Positions 1 through 9,389 are shown, numbered from the stretch's first letter. The stretch is 64,000 nucleotides of DNA from Postechiella marina (GCF_039538365.1 NZ_BAABCA010000001.1:62001-126000), one strand, 5' to 3'. Notes: generated by a model not told the origin, from the letters alone. Program-made: numbers and translations.

Positions 1-467
1 TTAAATTTATCGTATAAAGCAGTTTGTGTTTTACTTGTTAAGTATTGTGTTGCAGCGTCGTCGCTACCCACCAAAATATTTTTAGCATCGGCAAACGTAA
101 TACTTTTAACAGCATCTATAAAAATAGGTGTTGCTTCTTTAACAGCATCTTCTGCAGCTCTGTTAAGCACTTTTAAGCCTTCGTCTGCTAGTTTGCTTAA
201 GCCTATGTCTCTAAGTGTTTTATCTACTTTTTGAAGTTCTTCTGGTAATAAAATTTTAACTAAATCGTTTTTAAAAAAACCATCTGTTTGAGTTAGTTTT
301 GTAACCTGTTTATCTATTCCAAAATCTAGGGCTTGGCGCAAACCAGATGCTATTTCTGTGTTTCCTATAGCGCCACCAGATTGTGGTAATTGGTTAACTA
401 CTTGTTGTAATTCTGCGCAGGCAGTAAAATTAAAAACTAGGGCAAATGCTAATAACTTACGTATCAT
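1..467 (-). CDS. DUF4197 family lipoprotein (partial, 3' end outside window)
   Basis: The left window edge cuts this gene after about 155 codons, so the C-terminus is missing. Translation from the ATG at 467 gives a short hydrophobic leader ending in FTAC (Cys17), a plausible lipobox, followed by a helical Ala/Leu/Lys-rich region with the phrases ASGLRQALDFGI and FFKNDLVKILLPEEL. These phrases match what I know of DUF4197, a periplasmic family of unknown function in Bacteroidota and Proteobacteria that is usually about 230 residues long. The gene is transcribed away from the thioredoxin-like gene at 784. The family call is by eye and the function is unknown. Confidence 0.75.
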   Translation of the reverse strand, partial: MIRKLLAFALVFNFTACAELQQVVNQLPQSGGAIGNTEIASGLRQALDFGIDKQVTKLTQTDGFFKNDLVKILLPEELQKVDKTLRDIGLSKLADEGLKVLNRAAEDAVKEATPIFIDAVKSITFADAKNILVGSDDAATQYLTSKTQTALYDKF

Positions 468-783
468 AAATAATATGTGTTTCTATATATTAAGCAAATA
501 TAAATTTTAAGCTCTATAAATGCTTGAATATTATATTTGTTTTATGATTTTTGTTTTAATATTATTGTAAATTAGTATAAAATCAAGTACTATTTATTCG
601 TTTAAACCAAAATAACCCTGAGTTAAACAATAAGCAAGTTGTAAATTAAGACTTTATTTTTGCATAATGTTTAATGATTTTTAATAGCTATAAGCAAAAG
701 AATCATTAAATTAATTAAGTAAAATACTATTTTAGCACAATATTTGTTTATTAGTTAGTATTAATTAATTATAGGTTATTATA
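468..783. promoter_or_regulatory. Divergent intergenic region with promoter box and stem-loop leader
   Basis: This 316-nt spacer lies between two divergent genes. On the + strand a perfect -7 box TATTTTTG lies at 655-662, but I find no clear -33 TTTG upstream of it. It is followed by an inverted repeat with 10-nt arms, TTTAATGATT at 670-679 and AATCATTAAA at 701-710, with a 21-nt loop. If that promoter is used, the thioredoxin-like gene has a structured leader of about 115 nt. A second, weaker box AATATTTG lies at 739-746. No open reading frame was recognised here. Confidence 0.4.
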
Positions 784-1911
784 ATGAAGTTTAAATTGTT
801 ATTTGCTATTGCTCTATTTCTTAGTCCGATGTTTTTCTGGGGGCAAGTAAAAATTTCTAACAATATTCAACCCTCTTCTTTAGCTAAGAGCGACGAAAAT
901 GCACTCTATTTTGTAGATTTTTGGGCTACTTGGTGTGGACCTTGTGTGCATGCTTCTAAATATTTAGAATCTTTACAAATGCAATTTCCTAACAACTTTT
1001 ATATTGTTTCTTTAACACAAGAAAGTCCAGAAGTGGTTAAAAAATTTATGGCAAAGCATAATATGCGTCTAGCAGTTGCTATAGATTATGAAGGTGATAC
1101 ATTTTTAAAACACAACGTAAGAAGTTTACCATATGGTATATTATTTAATGCCGATGGAAAAAAGTTATGGGAAGGTCATGCTGCAGATTTAAAAAATTAT
1201 AATGTAGGCGGATATTTAGCAAGAAATAAAAAAACGGTGTCTGTTTCTTCTTTTTTTAAACTTCAAGAATATAAAAAAGAAGTAGCTGTGCCAAAAGAGG
1301 AAGAAGAAGCTATAAAAAAGAACTTTGTTTTTAATGAAGATAAGGCGATTGAATTCGAATCTTCAGATGTCCAAGTTATAGATAAAGGCGATTTTGTTGA
1401 GTTTAGAGGTTCTTTACAAGATATTATTTCTTATAATTTAAAAAGTTATAAAGGCCAAGTTAAAATACCTGCAGAATTAAATAAGTATTACTCGATGCGT
1501 TTTAGAAAAGATACTAAGGTATTTTTTAATAAAGAAAAATACATTTTAAGGGCTCTAAAATTGAGAAAAAAAGATGAAGAGCACGAGGGAGATGTTATTG
1601 TTTTAACTGTAGATTCGCCTAAGTTTTGGGATACTAACCAAATAGATTGGGGAGTTAATAATCCGCAGTTTTTAATTGGAGATTCTGAGATTAAAGCAGA
1701 TAATGTGTCTTTAAACGAGATAGTTTATAAATTATCTGGTTTATTAGAAACACCTATTATTTTTAATGAAAAGAGTAATGATGAAGATTTGCACGATTGG
1801 CATATACATTATAAGTATTTTGAGTTTATGTCTTCTAACCTTGACGATTATGGTATTAAGGTAGAAAAGAAAGTAGAAAAAATTCCGCAGTACGTTTACA
1901 CTGCTCGATAA
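784..1911 (+). CDS. Exported thioredoxin-like protein with long C-terminal extension
   Basis: A signal peptide (about residues 1-20, ending FFWGQ) is followed by a thioredoxin fold with the redox motif W50-C-G-P-C54 and the cis-proline loop SLPYG near residue 115, so it probably acts on thiols in the periplasm. Residues from about 165 to 375 form an extension with no motif that I recognise; it is rich in Lys and Glu at its start and recalls the C-terminal parts attached to TlpA-like proteins in Bacteroidota. At 375 residues it is about twice the size of a simple TlpA. It is a single-gene unit with its own terminator. The substrate is unknown. Confidence 0.75.
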   Translation: MKFKLLFAIALFLSPMFFWGQVKISNNIQPSSLAKSDENALYFVDFWATWCGPCVHASKYLESLQMQFPNNFYIVSLTQESPEVVKKFMAKHNMRLAVAIDYEGDTFLKHNVRSLPYGILFNADGKKLWEGHAADLKNYNVGGYLARNKKTVSVSSFFKLQEYKKEVAVPKEEEEAIKKNFVFNEDKAIEFESSDVQVIDKGDFVEFRGSLQDIISYNLKSYKGQVKIPAELNKYYSMRFRKDTKVFFNKEKYILRALKLRKKDEEHEGDVIVLTVDSPKFWDTNQIDWGVNNPQFLIGDSEIKADNVSLNEIVYKLSGLLETPIIFNEKSNDEDLHDWHIHYKYFEFMSSNLDDYGIKVEKKVEKIPQYVYTAR

Positions 1912-1939
1912 ATACACTAAAATTTATATAGAATAGATG

Positions 1940-1971
1940 GCTCACAAATACTAACTTGTGAGCTTTTTTTT
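1940..1971 (+). terminator. Rho-independent terminator after thioredoxin-like gene
   Basis: Stem GCTCACAA (1940-1947) pairs with TTGTGAGC (1956-1963) and is followed by a run of eight T. Confidence 0.85.
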
Positions 1972-2326
1972 ATTGTTAGTATAATGTAAGTTAGACTTAT
2001 AGGTTTTGTGCTTAAATAGCAGCATAACTCTTTAATTACTTTTTTATTCGTAATTACTAGCATATTTTAAATGAGCTATTATTTATTGGATGAGTTGTTA
2101 ATGGAGAATAATACGTAGCTAACAGTTGCTTATAAAGGGTTGGATAGTAGGTTAGACCTTAGTTACATATCCTACTAGCGTTAATTAATAAAGGTATGTT
2201 AAAGCTCTTTTAGTATTGTTGCATACATACAACATCCCAAAAGCAAATGGCAAAAAGTACGATTTTAGAAAAGCATCTTTGTTAAAATATGTTTTTAATG
2301 TTACTTATACTTGTTTTATTGGTATA
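1972..2326. other. Intergenic spacer without recognised gene
   Basis: About 350 nt lie between two terminators of convergent genes. Frequent stops occur in all frames and no RNA gene was recognised. A weak inverted repeat (TAGTAGG about 2146, CCTACTA about 2172) is the only structure noticed. Confidence 0.5.
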
Positions 2327-2357
2327 AAAAAAAGACACCCGTTAAGGTGTCTTTTTA
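2327..2357 (-). terminator. Rho-independent terminator of the OmpA-family gene
   Basis: Read on the minus strand, AGACACC and GGTGTCT arms (2334-2339 and 2346-2352) are followed by a T-run (the A-run at 2325-2333 of the + strand). It lies about 40 nt past the stop codon of the OmpA gene. Confidence 0.85.
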
Positions 2358-2394
2358 TTAATATTATGTTTTAAAAAACGTTCTAATTAATCAA

Positions 2395-3492
2395 TTAGTT
2401 GTTTAATACTCTAAATTCAGTACGTCTGTTCTTTTGGTGCTCACCTTCAGAACATTCAACACCATTAGAACAACGGTTTACTAATCTAGTTTCTCCGTAC
2501 CCTTTACCAGATAATCTGCTTCTAGAAATACCTTTAGATACTAAGTAGTTAACTACAGAGTTAGCACGTTGTTGAGATAAAGACATGTTAAAATCGTCGT
2601 TACCTCTAGCATCTGTATGAGACATTAATTCAATACTAACTGGTTTGCTGTTTAATAATGGTAATAAAGTTTCGTCAATAATTTTCTTAGATGCAGGAGT
2701 AATACGAGCGCTTCCTAATTCGTAAAAAATTGGTAAAACGTTAGCGTCTAATAAACCACAATCAACTTCTTCCCAAGTAGTAATACCTCCTTTTTTAGCT
2801 AATACAGTTCTAGTTACAGTTTGAAATCTAGCAGGAACAGTTACACTTTTAGTTGTAGCTGCAGTAGCAACAACTTGACGCTTAATAGTAGAGTATTCTG
2901 CAGGAATTTCTACAGTATCCATTCTTGCAGGAGTTTTAATAACTCTCTTTTTGTAAGATGTTGGTATTTCGCTTACAGGAATACTTCCAGTAGTAGCATC
3001 TGTAGCTAAAGTAGTAAAGCTTACATCTCTAAATTGTGCAGGGTATTCAACGAAACAAGCAACAACACAATCTTCTTTGTTTGGAGAATCACATGCTGTT
3101 TCTTTGTATTGCCATCCTGAAGTTTTTGGGTAAGTTTCAAAAGTTCTTGAGCTAGTTCCAAAAGTAGCAGGGTTAATGCTTAAATCTGTTCTTCCTTCTT
3201 TTTTAACGTAAGGTACATCTACAGTTTCGTAAGTTGCAGGAACATAGATGAATTTTTTAGAAGCTTCTTTAATTAGTACACGATCTTCTACTGTTCTGTA
3301 TGTTGCAGGAACAACCTCTAGCTTTGTGTAAGCAGGGTACACTTCAATAGTTTCTTCAATGTCTTTAAACTCATCTTTAGTAATACATTTTACGTAACAT
3401 TTTCCTGGATCAGGATTTACAGGTAAATTTTGAGCTTGTGAGAATCCGATACCTAATAAAAAAGCTAGGCATAAAAATAAATTTGTTTTCAT
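2395..3492 (-). CDS. OmpA-family outer-membrane protein with N-terminal PA repeats
   Basis: A signal peptide (first 20 residues, ending FSQAQ) is followed by about 220 residues carrying repeated units of the form P-A-x-Y/F-x-T-V (for example VPATYRTVED, VPATYETVDV, IPAEYSTIKR, VPARFQTVTR) spaced roughly 20-40 residues apart. Two Cys pairs (near residues 32-36 and 130-140) lie among them. The last 115 residues are an OmpA peptidoglycan-binding domain: SHTDARGND, SLSQQRANSV, GKGYGETR and HQKNRRTEF are all present. It probably anchors an envelope complex to peptidoglycan. The role of the repeats is not known to me. A monocistronic gene with its own terminator. Confidence 0.85.
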   Translation of the reverse strand: MKTNLFLCLAFLLGIGFSQAQNLPVNPDPGKCYVKCITKDEFKDIEETIEVYPAYTKLEVVPATYRTVEDRVLIKEASKKFIYVPATYETVDVPYVKKEGRTDLSINPATFGTSSRTFETYPKTSGWQYKETACDSPNKEDCVVACFVEYPAQFRDVSFTTLATDATTGSIPVSEIPTSYKKRVIKTPARMDTVEIPAEYSTIKRQVVATAATTKSVTVPARFQTVTRTVLAKKGGITTWEEVDCGLLDANVLPIFYELGSARITPASKKIIDETLLPLLNSKPVSIELMSHTDARGNDDFNMSLSQQRANSVVNYLVSKGISRSRLSGKGYGETRLVNRCSNGVECSEGEHQKNRRTEFRVLNN

Positions 3493-3646
3493 AAAAAATT
3501 AAATTTTAGTTAATGGTTACATTTTTTTTCCACTGTATGTATGACACTGTAAAAATAAAAAAGTCACAGTTAAAATTGCAATTAAATATGTAAATAAAAT
3601 ATTATTAATAAAATGTTAATGAATTAAAAACGGTAATGCCCTCATT

Positions 3647-4501
3647 TTAAGAGAAAATGACAGTCTTGTTATTAAAAACCATAACTTTTCTATTGGCATG
3701 TAGTTTTATAGCGTTAGCGAGTACTATTTTTTCAAGATCTCTTCCTTTGGCTATTAAGGCTTCTATAGTATAAGTGTGCGATATATGCGCTACGTCTTGC
3801 TCTATAATAGGCCCAGCATCAAGCTCTTCTGTTACATAGTGGCTAGTGGCGCCAATTATTTTAACCCCTCTTTTATAAGCCGAATGATATGGTTTTGCTC
3901 CCACAAAGGCAGGTAAAAAAGAATGATGAATGTTTATTATTTTATTGGGGTATTTGTTTATTAATTTACTAGATACTATTTGCATATAACGAGCTAATAC
4001 AATAAAGTCTACATTATATGTCTTTAATAATTCTAATTGTTTGTCTTCTGCCTCTGCTTTTGTTGCTTTTGTAACTGGTATATGGAAAAACGGAATTTTA
4101 AAACTATCTGCTATAGGTTTTAAATCGATATGATTACTAATAATAAAGGGGATTTCTAAATTTAATTCGCCAGAGTTGTAGCGTCCTAATATATCGTATA
4201 AACAATGGTCGTATTTAGAAACAAATAAAGCCATTTTGGGTTTGTTGTGCGAAGAATAAATGCGCCATTTCATTTCAAATTTTTCGGCTAATGTTGTCTT
4301 AAATGCGCTTTTAAAAGCATCGGTAGAAAAATTATCTCCAATAAATTCACTTTCTAATCGCATAAAAAATATATCTTGCTCTCTGTCAACATGCTGGTCG
4401 AGGTAAATTATATTTCCGTTTTGCTCTACTATAAAATTCGTGACAGATGCGATTATACCAGATAAATCTTTACAGTGAATTAAAATGGTTATTTTGTTCA
4501 T
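3647..4501 (-). CDS. purU: Formyltetrahydrofolate deformylase
   Basis: PurU hydrolyses 10-formyl-tetrahydrofolate to formate and tetrahydrofolate, supplying formate for purine synthesis and balancing one-carbon pools in the cytoplasm. The first 85 residues form an ACT domain (ITILIHCKDLSGIIASVTNFI). The formyltransferase-fold catalytic half follows, with IINIHHSFLPAF, GAKPYHSAYKRGVKIIGATSHYV and the catalytic Asp in ELDAGPII. At 284 residues it has the usual family length. It is divergent from the icmF-like gene and has no obvious operon partner. Confidence 0.93.
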   Translation of the reverse strand: MNKITILIHCKDLSGIIASVTNFIVEQNGNIIYLDQHVDREQDIFFMRLESEFIGDNFSTDAFKSAFKTTLAEKFEMKWRIYSSHNKPKMALFVSKYDHCLYDILGRYNSGELNLEIPFIISNHIDLKPIADSFKIPFFHIPVTKATKAEAEDKQLELLKTYNVDFIVLARYMQIVSSKLINKYPNKIINIHHSFLPAFVGAKPYHSAYKRGVKIIGATSHYVTEELDAGPIIEQDVAHISHTYTIEALIAKGRDLEKIVLANAIKLHANRKVMVFNNKTVIFS

Positions 4502-4594
4502 TACTTTTTGTTCTAAATTTGAGGTTAAAAGTAGCTTAAAAATCTAAAAATAAAGGGCGAGATGTTAATTTTAGATAATCAATAAAAAATAGTT

Positions 4595-4625
4595 GTAATT
4601 TTTGAATAATTCGTAAATTAGCATT
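4595..4625 (+). promoter_or_regulatory. Possible promoter of the IcmF gene
   Basis: A TTG lies 18 nt upstream of TAAATTAG, a one-mismatch version of the TAnnTTTG -7 box, about 30 nt before the start codon. Coordinates are approximate. The match is moderate. Confidence 0.3.
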
Positions 4626-4648
4626 AATAAAAATAACTTTTTTTAAGA

Positions 4649-7600
4649 ATGACACAGTCAAATCCATATAAGCCAAAGAATAAAGTAAGAATTGTAACTG
4701 CAGCATCTTTATTTGATGGGCACGATGCTTCCATAAATATTATGAGACGAATTATTCAATCTACAGGAGTAGAGGTAATTCATTTAGGGCACGATAGAAG
4801 TGTAGAAGAGGTGGTAAATACAGCTATTCAAGAAGATGTTAATGCCATTTGTTTAACATCTTACCAAGGTGGACATATGGAGTATTTTAAGTATATGTTC
4901 GATTTATTAAAAGCAAACAACTCAGAACATATTAAAATATTTGGAGGCGGTGGCGGTGTAATTTTGCCAACAGAGATTAAAGAATTAATGGATTATGGTA
5001 TTGCTCGTATTTATTCGCCCGATGATGGTAGAGAAATGGGATTACAAGGTATGATTAACGATTTGGTTGAACTATCTGATTTCGAGATTGGACATAGTTT
5101 AAATGTTGATATTAAGACGCTTGCAGATAAAAACTCGAAACATATTGCAAGAATAATATCTTCGGCCGAAAATTTTCCAGAAATAGCAAAAAGTACATTA
5201 GATAAAATACATTTAAAAAACCAAACTAATAACGTTCCGGTTTTAGGAATTACAGGAACAGGAGGAGCAGGTAAGTCTAGTTTGGTAGACGAGTTGGTTA
5301 GGCGTTTTTTACTCGATTTTCCAGAAAAAACTATAGGTATTATTTCTGTCGATCCTTCAAAAAGAAAAACTGGAGGTGCTTTATTAGGCGATCGTATAAG
5401 AATGAATGCTATTAATTCGCCACGCGTTTATATGCGTAGTTTGGCTACAAGGCAATCTAATTTGGCCTTATCAAAATATGTAAACGAAGCCATAGAGGTT
5501 TTAAAAGCAGCAGAGTTCGATTTAATTATACTAGAAACATCGGGTATTGGACAGTCTGATACAGAAATTATAGAGCATAGTGATGTATCTCTATATGTTA
5601 TGACGCCAGAGTTTGGTGCAGCAACACAACTAGAGAAAATAGATATGCTAGACTTTGCAGATCTAGTTGCTATAAATAAATTTGATAAAAGAGGCGCTTT
5701 GGATGCTTTACGCGATGTTAAAAAACAATATATGCGTAATAATAATCTTTGGGATATGCCTCAAGAAGAGCTACCAGTTTATGGTACAATAGCCTCGCAG
5801 TTTAACGATCCAGGAATGAATACGCTTTATAAAGCAATTATTGATAATTTAGTTAATAAGGCAGAAGCTAATTTAAAATCTAATTTCGAAATTTCTAGCG
5901 AAATGAGCGAAAAGATTTTTGTTATTCCACCATCGCGAACAAGGTATTTGTCAGAAATAGCAGAAAATAACAGAGCCTACGATAAGAAGGCGATTGCTCA
6001 GGTAGATTGTGCCCAAAAGCTTTATGGTATCTATAAAACCATATGTTCTGTAGCAGATATTAATTTAAAAAAAGAGGCTTTGTTGCTTTTAAACAAGCAT
6101 GGTTTAAACCAAGAATTAATTCTTGAACATGCTAAAAGTGAAAGTGAAACAACATTCTTGAAATTACTAATTTCAGAATTTGATAGAGTAAAACTAAATC
6201 TAGATCCTTTTAATTGGGAAATTTTATTGGAGTGGGGCGATAAGATAAATAAATATAAAAATCCTATTTATACCTTTAAAGTACGAGATAAAGAAATTAA
6301 GATAGAAACACAAACAGAATCTTTATCACATTTGCAGATACCAAAAGTAGCACTGCCAAAGTATAAAGCTTGGGGCGATGTACTAAAATGGTGTTTACAA
6401 GAAAATGTTCCTGGCGAGTTTCCTTTTACTTCTGGTTTGTATCCTTTTAAGCGCACAGGCGAAGATCCAGCTAGAATGTTTGCTGGAGAAGGTGGACCGG
6501 AGCGAACAAATAAGCGTTTTCATTATGTAAGTGCTGGGTTGCCAGCAAAACGACTTTCTACTGCTTTCGATAGTGTAACTTTATATGGTAGCGATCCTGA
6601 TTTGCGCCCAGACATTTATGGTAAAATTGGCAACGCTGGTGTTTCTATTTGCTGTTTAGACGATGCAAAGAAACTCTATTCTGGGTTTAATTTAGCGGAT
6701 GTTATGACATCTGTAAGTATGACTATTAATGGTCCAGCTCCTATTCTTTTAGGTTTTTTTATGAATGCTGCCATAGATCAGCAATGCGAAATATATATTA
6801 AAGAAAACGGATTAGAACAGGAGGTTGAGGCAAAAATAGAAAAATTGTATGCTAACCAAGAAAGACCTAAGTACAATGATGAGTTACCAGCAGGAAATAA
6901 TGGGCTAGGTTTAATGTTGTTAGGTGTAACAGGTAATCAAGTTTTACCAGAACCTATATATGAAGAGATTAAAAAAAATACAATAGCACAAGTTAGAGGT
7001 ACAGTACAAGCAGATATTTTAAAAGAAGATCAAGCGCAGAATACTTGTATCTTTTCAACAGAATTTGCATTGCGCTTAATGGGCGATGTCCAAGAATACT
7101 TTATAGAAAATAATGTACGTAATTTTTATTCGGTTTCCATATCTGGATATCATATTGCAGAAGCTGGAGCAAACCCTATTACCCAACTGGCGTTAACATT
7201 ATCTAATGGTTTTACTTATGTAGAGTACTATTTAAGTCGCGGAATGGATATTAACAAGTTCGGACCTAATTTATCTTTTTTCTTTTCTAACGGAATCGAT
7301 CCAGAATATGCAGTTATAGGTCGTGTAGCTCGTAAAATTTGGGCCAAAGCCATGAAACATAAATATGGTGCTAATGCTAGAGCACAAATGTTAAAATACC
7401 ATATTCAAACCTCAGGAAGAAGTTTACATGCTCAAGAAATAGATTTTAACGATATACGCACATCTTTACAAGCACTTTATGCCATTTACGATAACTGCAA
7501 CTCGTTACACACAAACGCTTATGATGAAGCTATAACCACACCAACAGAAGAGTCTGTACGTCGTGCTATGGCTATCCAACTTATTATTAATAAAGAATTA

Positions 7601-8089
7601 GGTTTGGCTAAAAACGAAAACCCTATTCAAGGCTCTTTTATAATTGAAGAATTAACAGATTTGGTAGAGGAGGCTGTACTTATGGAGTTTGATAGAATTA
7701 CAGAGCGTGGTGGTGTTTTAGGAGCTATGGAAACCATGTATCAGCGTTCTAAAATTCAAGAAGAAAGTCTTTATTACGAAACTTTAAAGCATAACGGGCA
7801 GTTTCCTATTATAGGTGTAAATACATTTTTAAGCAGTAAAGGCTCGCCAACAGTTATACCAAAAGAAGTTATTCGTGCTACAGAAGACGAAAAACAATTT
7901 CAAATAAAAACATTGCAAAACCTTCATAACGCACATGATACTAAAGCACTGTTAAAAAGCCTACAAGACAAGGCTATTAATAACGAAAACATATTTGAGG
8001 CCTTAATGGAAGTATGTAAATTTTGCTCTTTAGGCAGTATTACATCGGCTTTATTTGAAGTTGGTGGACAATATCGACGAAATATGTAA
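4649..8089 (+). CDS. icmF: Fused isobutyryl-CoA mutase IcmF (B12 domain, G-protein chaperone, mutase)
   Basis: This coenzyme-B12 enzyme interconverts isobutyryl-CoA and n-butyryl-CoA (related branched acyl-CoAs are possible). Domain order fits IcmF: an N-terminal cobalamin-binding domain with D23-G-H25, a MeaB-like GTPase (Walker A GTGGAGKSS near residues 202-210, plus NKFD), and from about residue 567 the TIM-barrel mutase. The barrel begins with GLYPFKRTGEDPARMFAGEG. Phe600 in YPF is the residue that IcmF has where methylmalonyl-CoA mutases carry Tyr, which favours isobutyryl-CoA as substrate. Length 1146 matches the family (about 1090-1150). It stands alone in its transcription unit. Confidence 0.92.
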   Translation: MTQSNPYKPKNKVRIVTAASLFDGHDASINIMRRIIQSTGVEVIHLGHDRSVEEVVNTAIQEDVNAICLTSYQGGHMEYFKYMFDLLKANNSEHIKIFGGGGGVILPTEIKELMDYGIARIYSPDDGREMGLQGMINDLVELSDFEIGHSLNVDIKTLADKNSKHIARIISSAENFPEIAKSTLDKIHLKNQTNNVPVLGITGTGGAGKSSLVDELVRRFLLDFPEKTIGIISVDPSKRKTGGALLGDRIRMNAINSPRVYMRSLATRQSNLALSKYVNEAIEVLKAAEFDLIILETSGIGQSDTEIIEHSDVSLYVMTPEFGAATQLEKIDMLDFADLVAINKFDKRGALDALRDVKKQYMRNNNLWDMPQEELPVYGTIASQFNDPGMNTLYKAIIDNLVNKAEANLKSNFEISSEMSEKIFVIPPSRTRYLSEIAENNRAYDKKAIAQVDCAQKLYGIYKTICSVADINLKKEALLLLNKHGLNQELILEHAKSESETTFLKLLISEFDRVKLNLDPFNWEILLEWGDKINKYKNPIYTFKVRDKEIKIETQTESLSHLQIPKVALPKYKAWGDVLKWCLQENVPGEFPFTSGLYPFKRTGEDPARMFAGEGGPERTNKRFHYVSAGLPAKRLSTAFDSVTLYGSDPDLRPDIYGKIGNAGVSICCLDDAKKLYSGFNLADVMTSVSMTINGPAPILLGFFMNAAIDQQCEIYIKENGLEQEVEAKIEKLYANQERPKYNDELPAGNNGLGLMLLGVTGNQVLPEPIYEEIKKNTIAQVRGTVQADILKEDQAQNTCIFSTEFALRLMGDVQEYFIENNVRNFYSVSISGYHIAEAGANPITQLALTLSNGFTYVEYYLSRGMDINKFGPNLSFFFSNGIDPEYAVIGRVARKIWAKAMKHKYGANARAQMLKYHIQTSGRSLHAQEIDFNDIRTSLQALYAIYDNCNSLHTNAYDEAITTPTEESVRRAMAIQLIINKELGLAKNENPIQGSFIIEELTDLVEEAVLMEFDRITERGGVLGAMETMYQRSKIQEESLYYETLKHNGQFPIIGVNTFLSSKGSPTVIPKEVIRATEDEKQFQIKTLQNLHNAHDTKALLKSLQDKAINNENIFEALMEVCKFCSLGSITSALFEVGGQYRRNM

Positions 8090-8149
8090 TTTATAGGAGA
8101 AATTATTAGTTAACCGCTTGAAGACCATATCTTTGTTTTATTTTAACTT

Positions 8150-8740
8150 ATGCCAACGATTAAGTATAATAACCTATTTAGCATTGTATTGTTAAATTCT
8201 ATTTCTCCATTATCTAGAGAGGTAAACAAATTTTTATCAAATAAATTGGTTTGCAAGCAATATAAAAAAGGTGATTTTTTAGTTAGAAATGGAGATATGT
8301 GCGATAGACTTCATGTAATTAGAAAAGGTTTAATACGTGGTTATTTTAATTATGAAGACAAGGAGGTTACTACATGGGTAAGTGTAGATAACGAATTTGT
8401 TACTTCAATTTCTGGCTATTTTAAAAAAGAACCAGCATTAGAAAACATTCAATGCTTAGAAGATACATTTACAGAAAGTATTAGTTATGACGATATGCGT
8501 TTTGCAATCGAAAATTTTAAAGAAATGTCTAAAATTCATAGAGTTTTGCTAGAAGAATATTATGTTCAAGCAGAACATCGCTCTTTTATTGCAAGAATAC
8601 CTACAGCTATTGGGCGCTACGAGCACTTTTTAAAAATATCGAATTCACAGATTCTAGATCGTTTGCCAAAGAAATATCTAGCTTCTTTACTAAACATGCG
8701 ACCAGAAACGCTTTCTAGATTGAATAAACAATTAGTTTAA
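8150..8740 (+). CDS. Crp/Fnr-family transcriptional regulator
   Basis: The first ~120 residues form a cyclic-nucleotide-binding-type beta barrel (YKKGDFLVRNGDMCDRLHVIRKGLIRGYF). The C-terminal part carries a short helix-turn-helix (RLPKKYLASLLNMRPETLSRLNKQL). No cluster-binding Cys set is visible. The protein resembles the Crp-like regulators with a minimal C-terminal HTH that are common in Bacteroidota. It starts 60 nt after icmF in the same direction and may be co-transcribed with it. The effector is unknown. Confidence 0.85.
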   Translation: MPTIKYNNLFSIVLLNSISPLSREVNKFLSNKLVCKQYKKGDFLVRNGDMCDRLHVIRKGLIRGYFNYEDKEVTTWVSVDNEFVTSISGYFKKEPALENIQCLEDTFTESISYDDMRFAIENFKEMSKIHRVLLEEYYVQAEHRSFIARIPTAIGRYEHFLKISNSQILDRLPKKYLASLLNMRPETLSRLNKQLV

Positions 8741-8887
8741 CAAAAATTTAATATAAAATTGACATATATCAATTGAAAAACAACTTTTTATACATTTTTA
8801 CAAATGTATAATTTAAATTAGCACTGATTTCATATCTAAATTGCTAGTATCTGCTCTTTAAATTGAGTTGATTAATGAAGTCTCTCT

Positions 8888-8919
8888 AAAAACACATCTT
8901 TTTTAAGGTGTGTTTTTTT
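8888..8919. terminator. Bidirectional terminator between convergent genes
   Basis: AAACACATC and GGTGTGTTT arms surround a T-rich loop, with A-run before and T-run after, so it can end transcripts from both sides (the Crp/Fnr gene on + and the small gene at 8945 on -). Confidence 0.75.
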
Positions 8920-8944
8920 CTTGCCAAAAGTATTTTGATTAAAA

Positions 8945-9340
8945 CTATAGTGTTAGTAACCAGCTTCTTTGAAGCTTCTTGAATTTTTTTAACTCACTTC
9001 TTAAAATAGGGAGGAAATCTTTTCCGTTACTGTTTGATCGCTCTAGCCTATAAGAACTTTTGTATAACATATTGGTTAAACGTTTAAGGGATGCAATATG
9101 TTTATGTTTGCGCTCAGAATAGCGCTCTAATTCTGCATTAACAATTTCTGGGGCTAATGATACCGATTGCTGAACAATATCACCAGAAAAATAAATATTT
9201 GTATCTTCTGTACCGTCAGGCTTTAAAGAAGACAAATCGTGATTTAAGTATATAGATATATTTTGCGAAAGCGCAAAAATATCTAATGCTTTTTGATAAA
9301 TCGGTAATTCCGATAGGTTTGATGGGGTTTTGGGTGACAT
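8945..9340 (-). CDS. Small helical protein, possibly four-helix-bundle family
   Basis: A 131-residue soluble protein without signal peptide. Segments such as LPIYQKALDIFALSQNIS, SGDIVQQSVSLAPEIVNAE and KRLTNMLYKSSYRLE recall the small four-helix-bundle proteins first noticed in 23S rRNA intervening sequences and now known as stand-alone genes; this resemblance is weak. Inside the gene, the DNA for ALSQN (9261-9278) is the near-palindrome TTTTGCGAAAGCGCAAAA, similar to GCGAAAGCG motifs in the intergenic DNA of this window. It is transcribed away from the Lrp gene. Function unknown. Confidence 0.6.
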   Translation of the reverse strand: MSPKTPSNLSELPIYQKALDIFALSQNISIYLNHDLSSLKPDGTEDTNIYFSGDIVQQSVSLAPEIVNAELERYSERKHKHIASLKRLTNMLYKSSYRLERSNSNGKDFLPILRSELKKFKKLQRSWLLTL

Positions 9341-9365
9341 ATTCTTTTCTTCTTAGCAATAATAT

Positions 9366-9373
9366 CAAAATTA
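9366..9373 (-). promoter_or_regulatory. -7 box of the four-helix-bundle-like gene
   Basis: On the minus strand TAATTTTG matches the Bacteroidota -7 consensus TAnnTTTG exactly and lies 26 nt before the start codon at 9340. No clear -33 element was seen. Confidence 0.45.
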
Positions 9374-9389
9374 CTCACAAGAAACAATA

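Noticed and set aside
2146..2178. Inverted repeat TAGTAGG/CCTACTA in the spacer before the OmpA terminator
   Set aside because: Arms of 7 nt with a 19-nt loop are expected by chance in this AT-rich spacer and no promoter or gene start is near.
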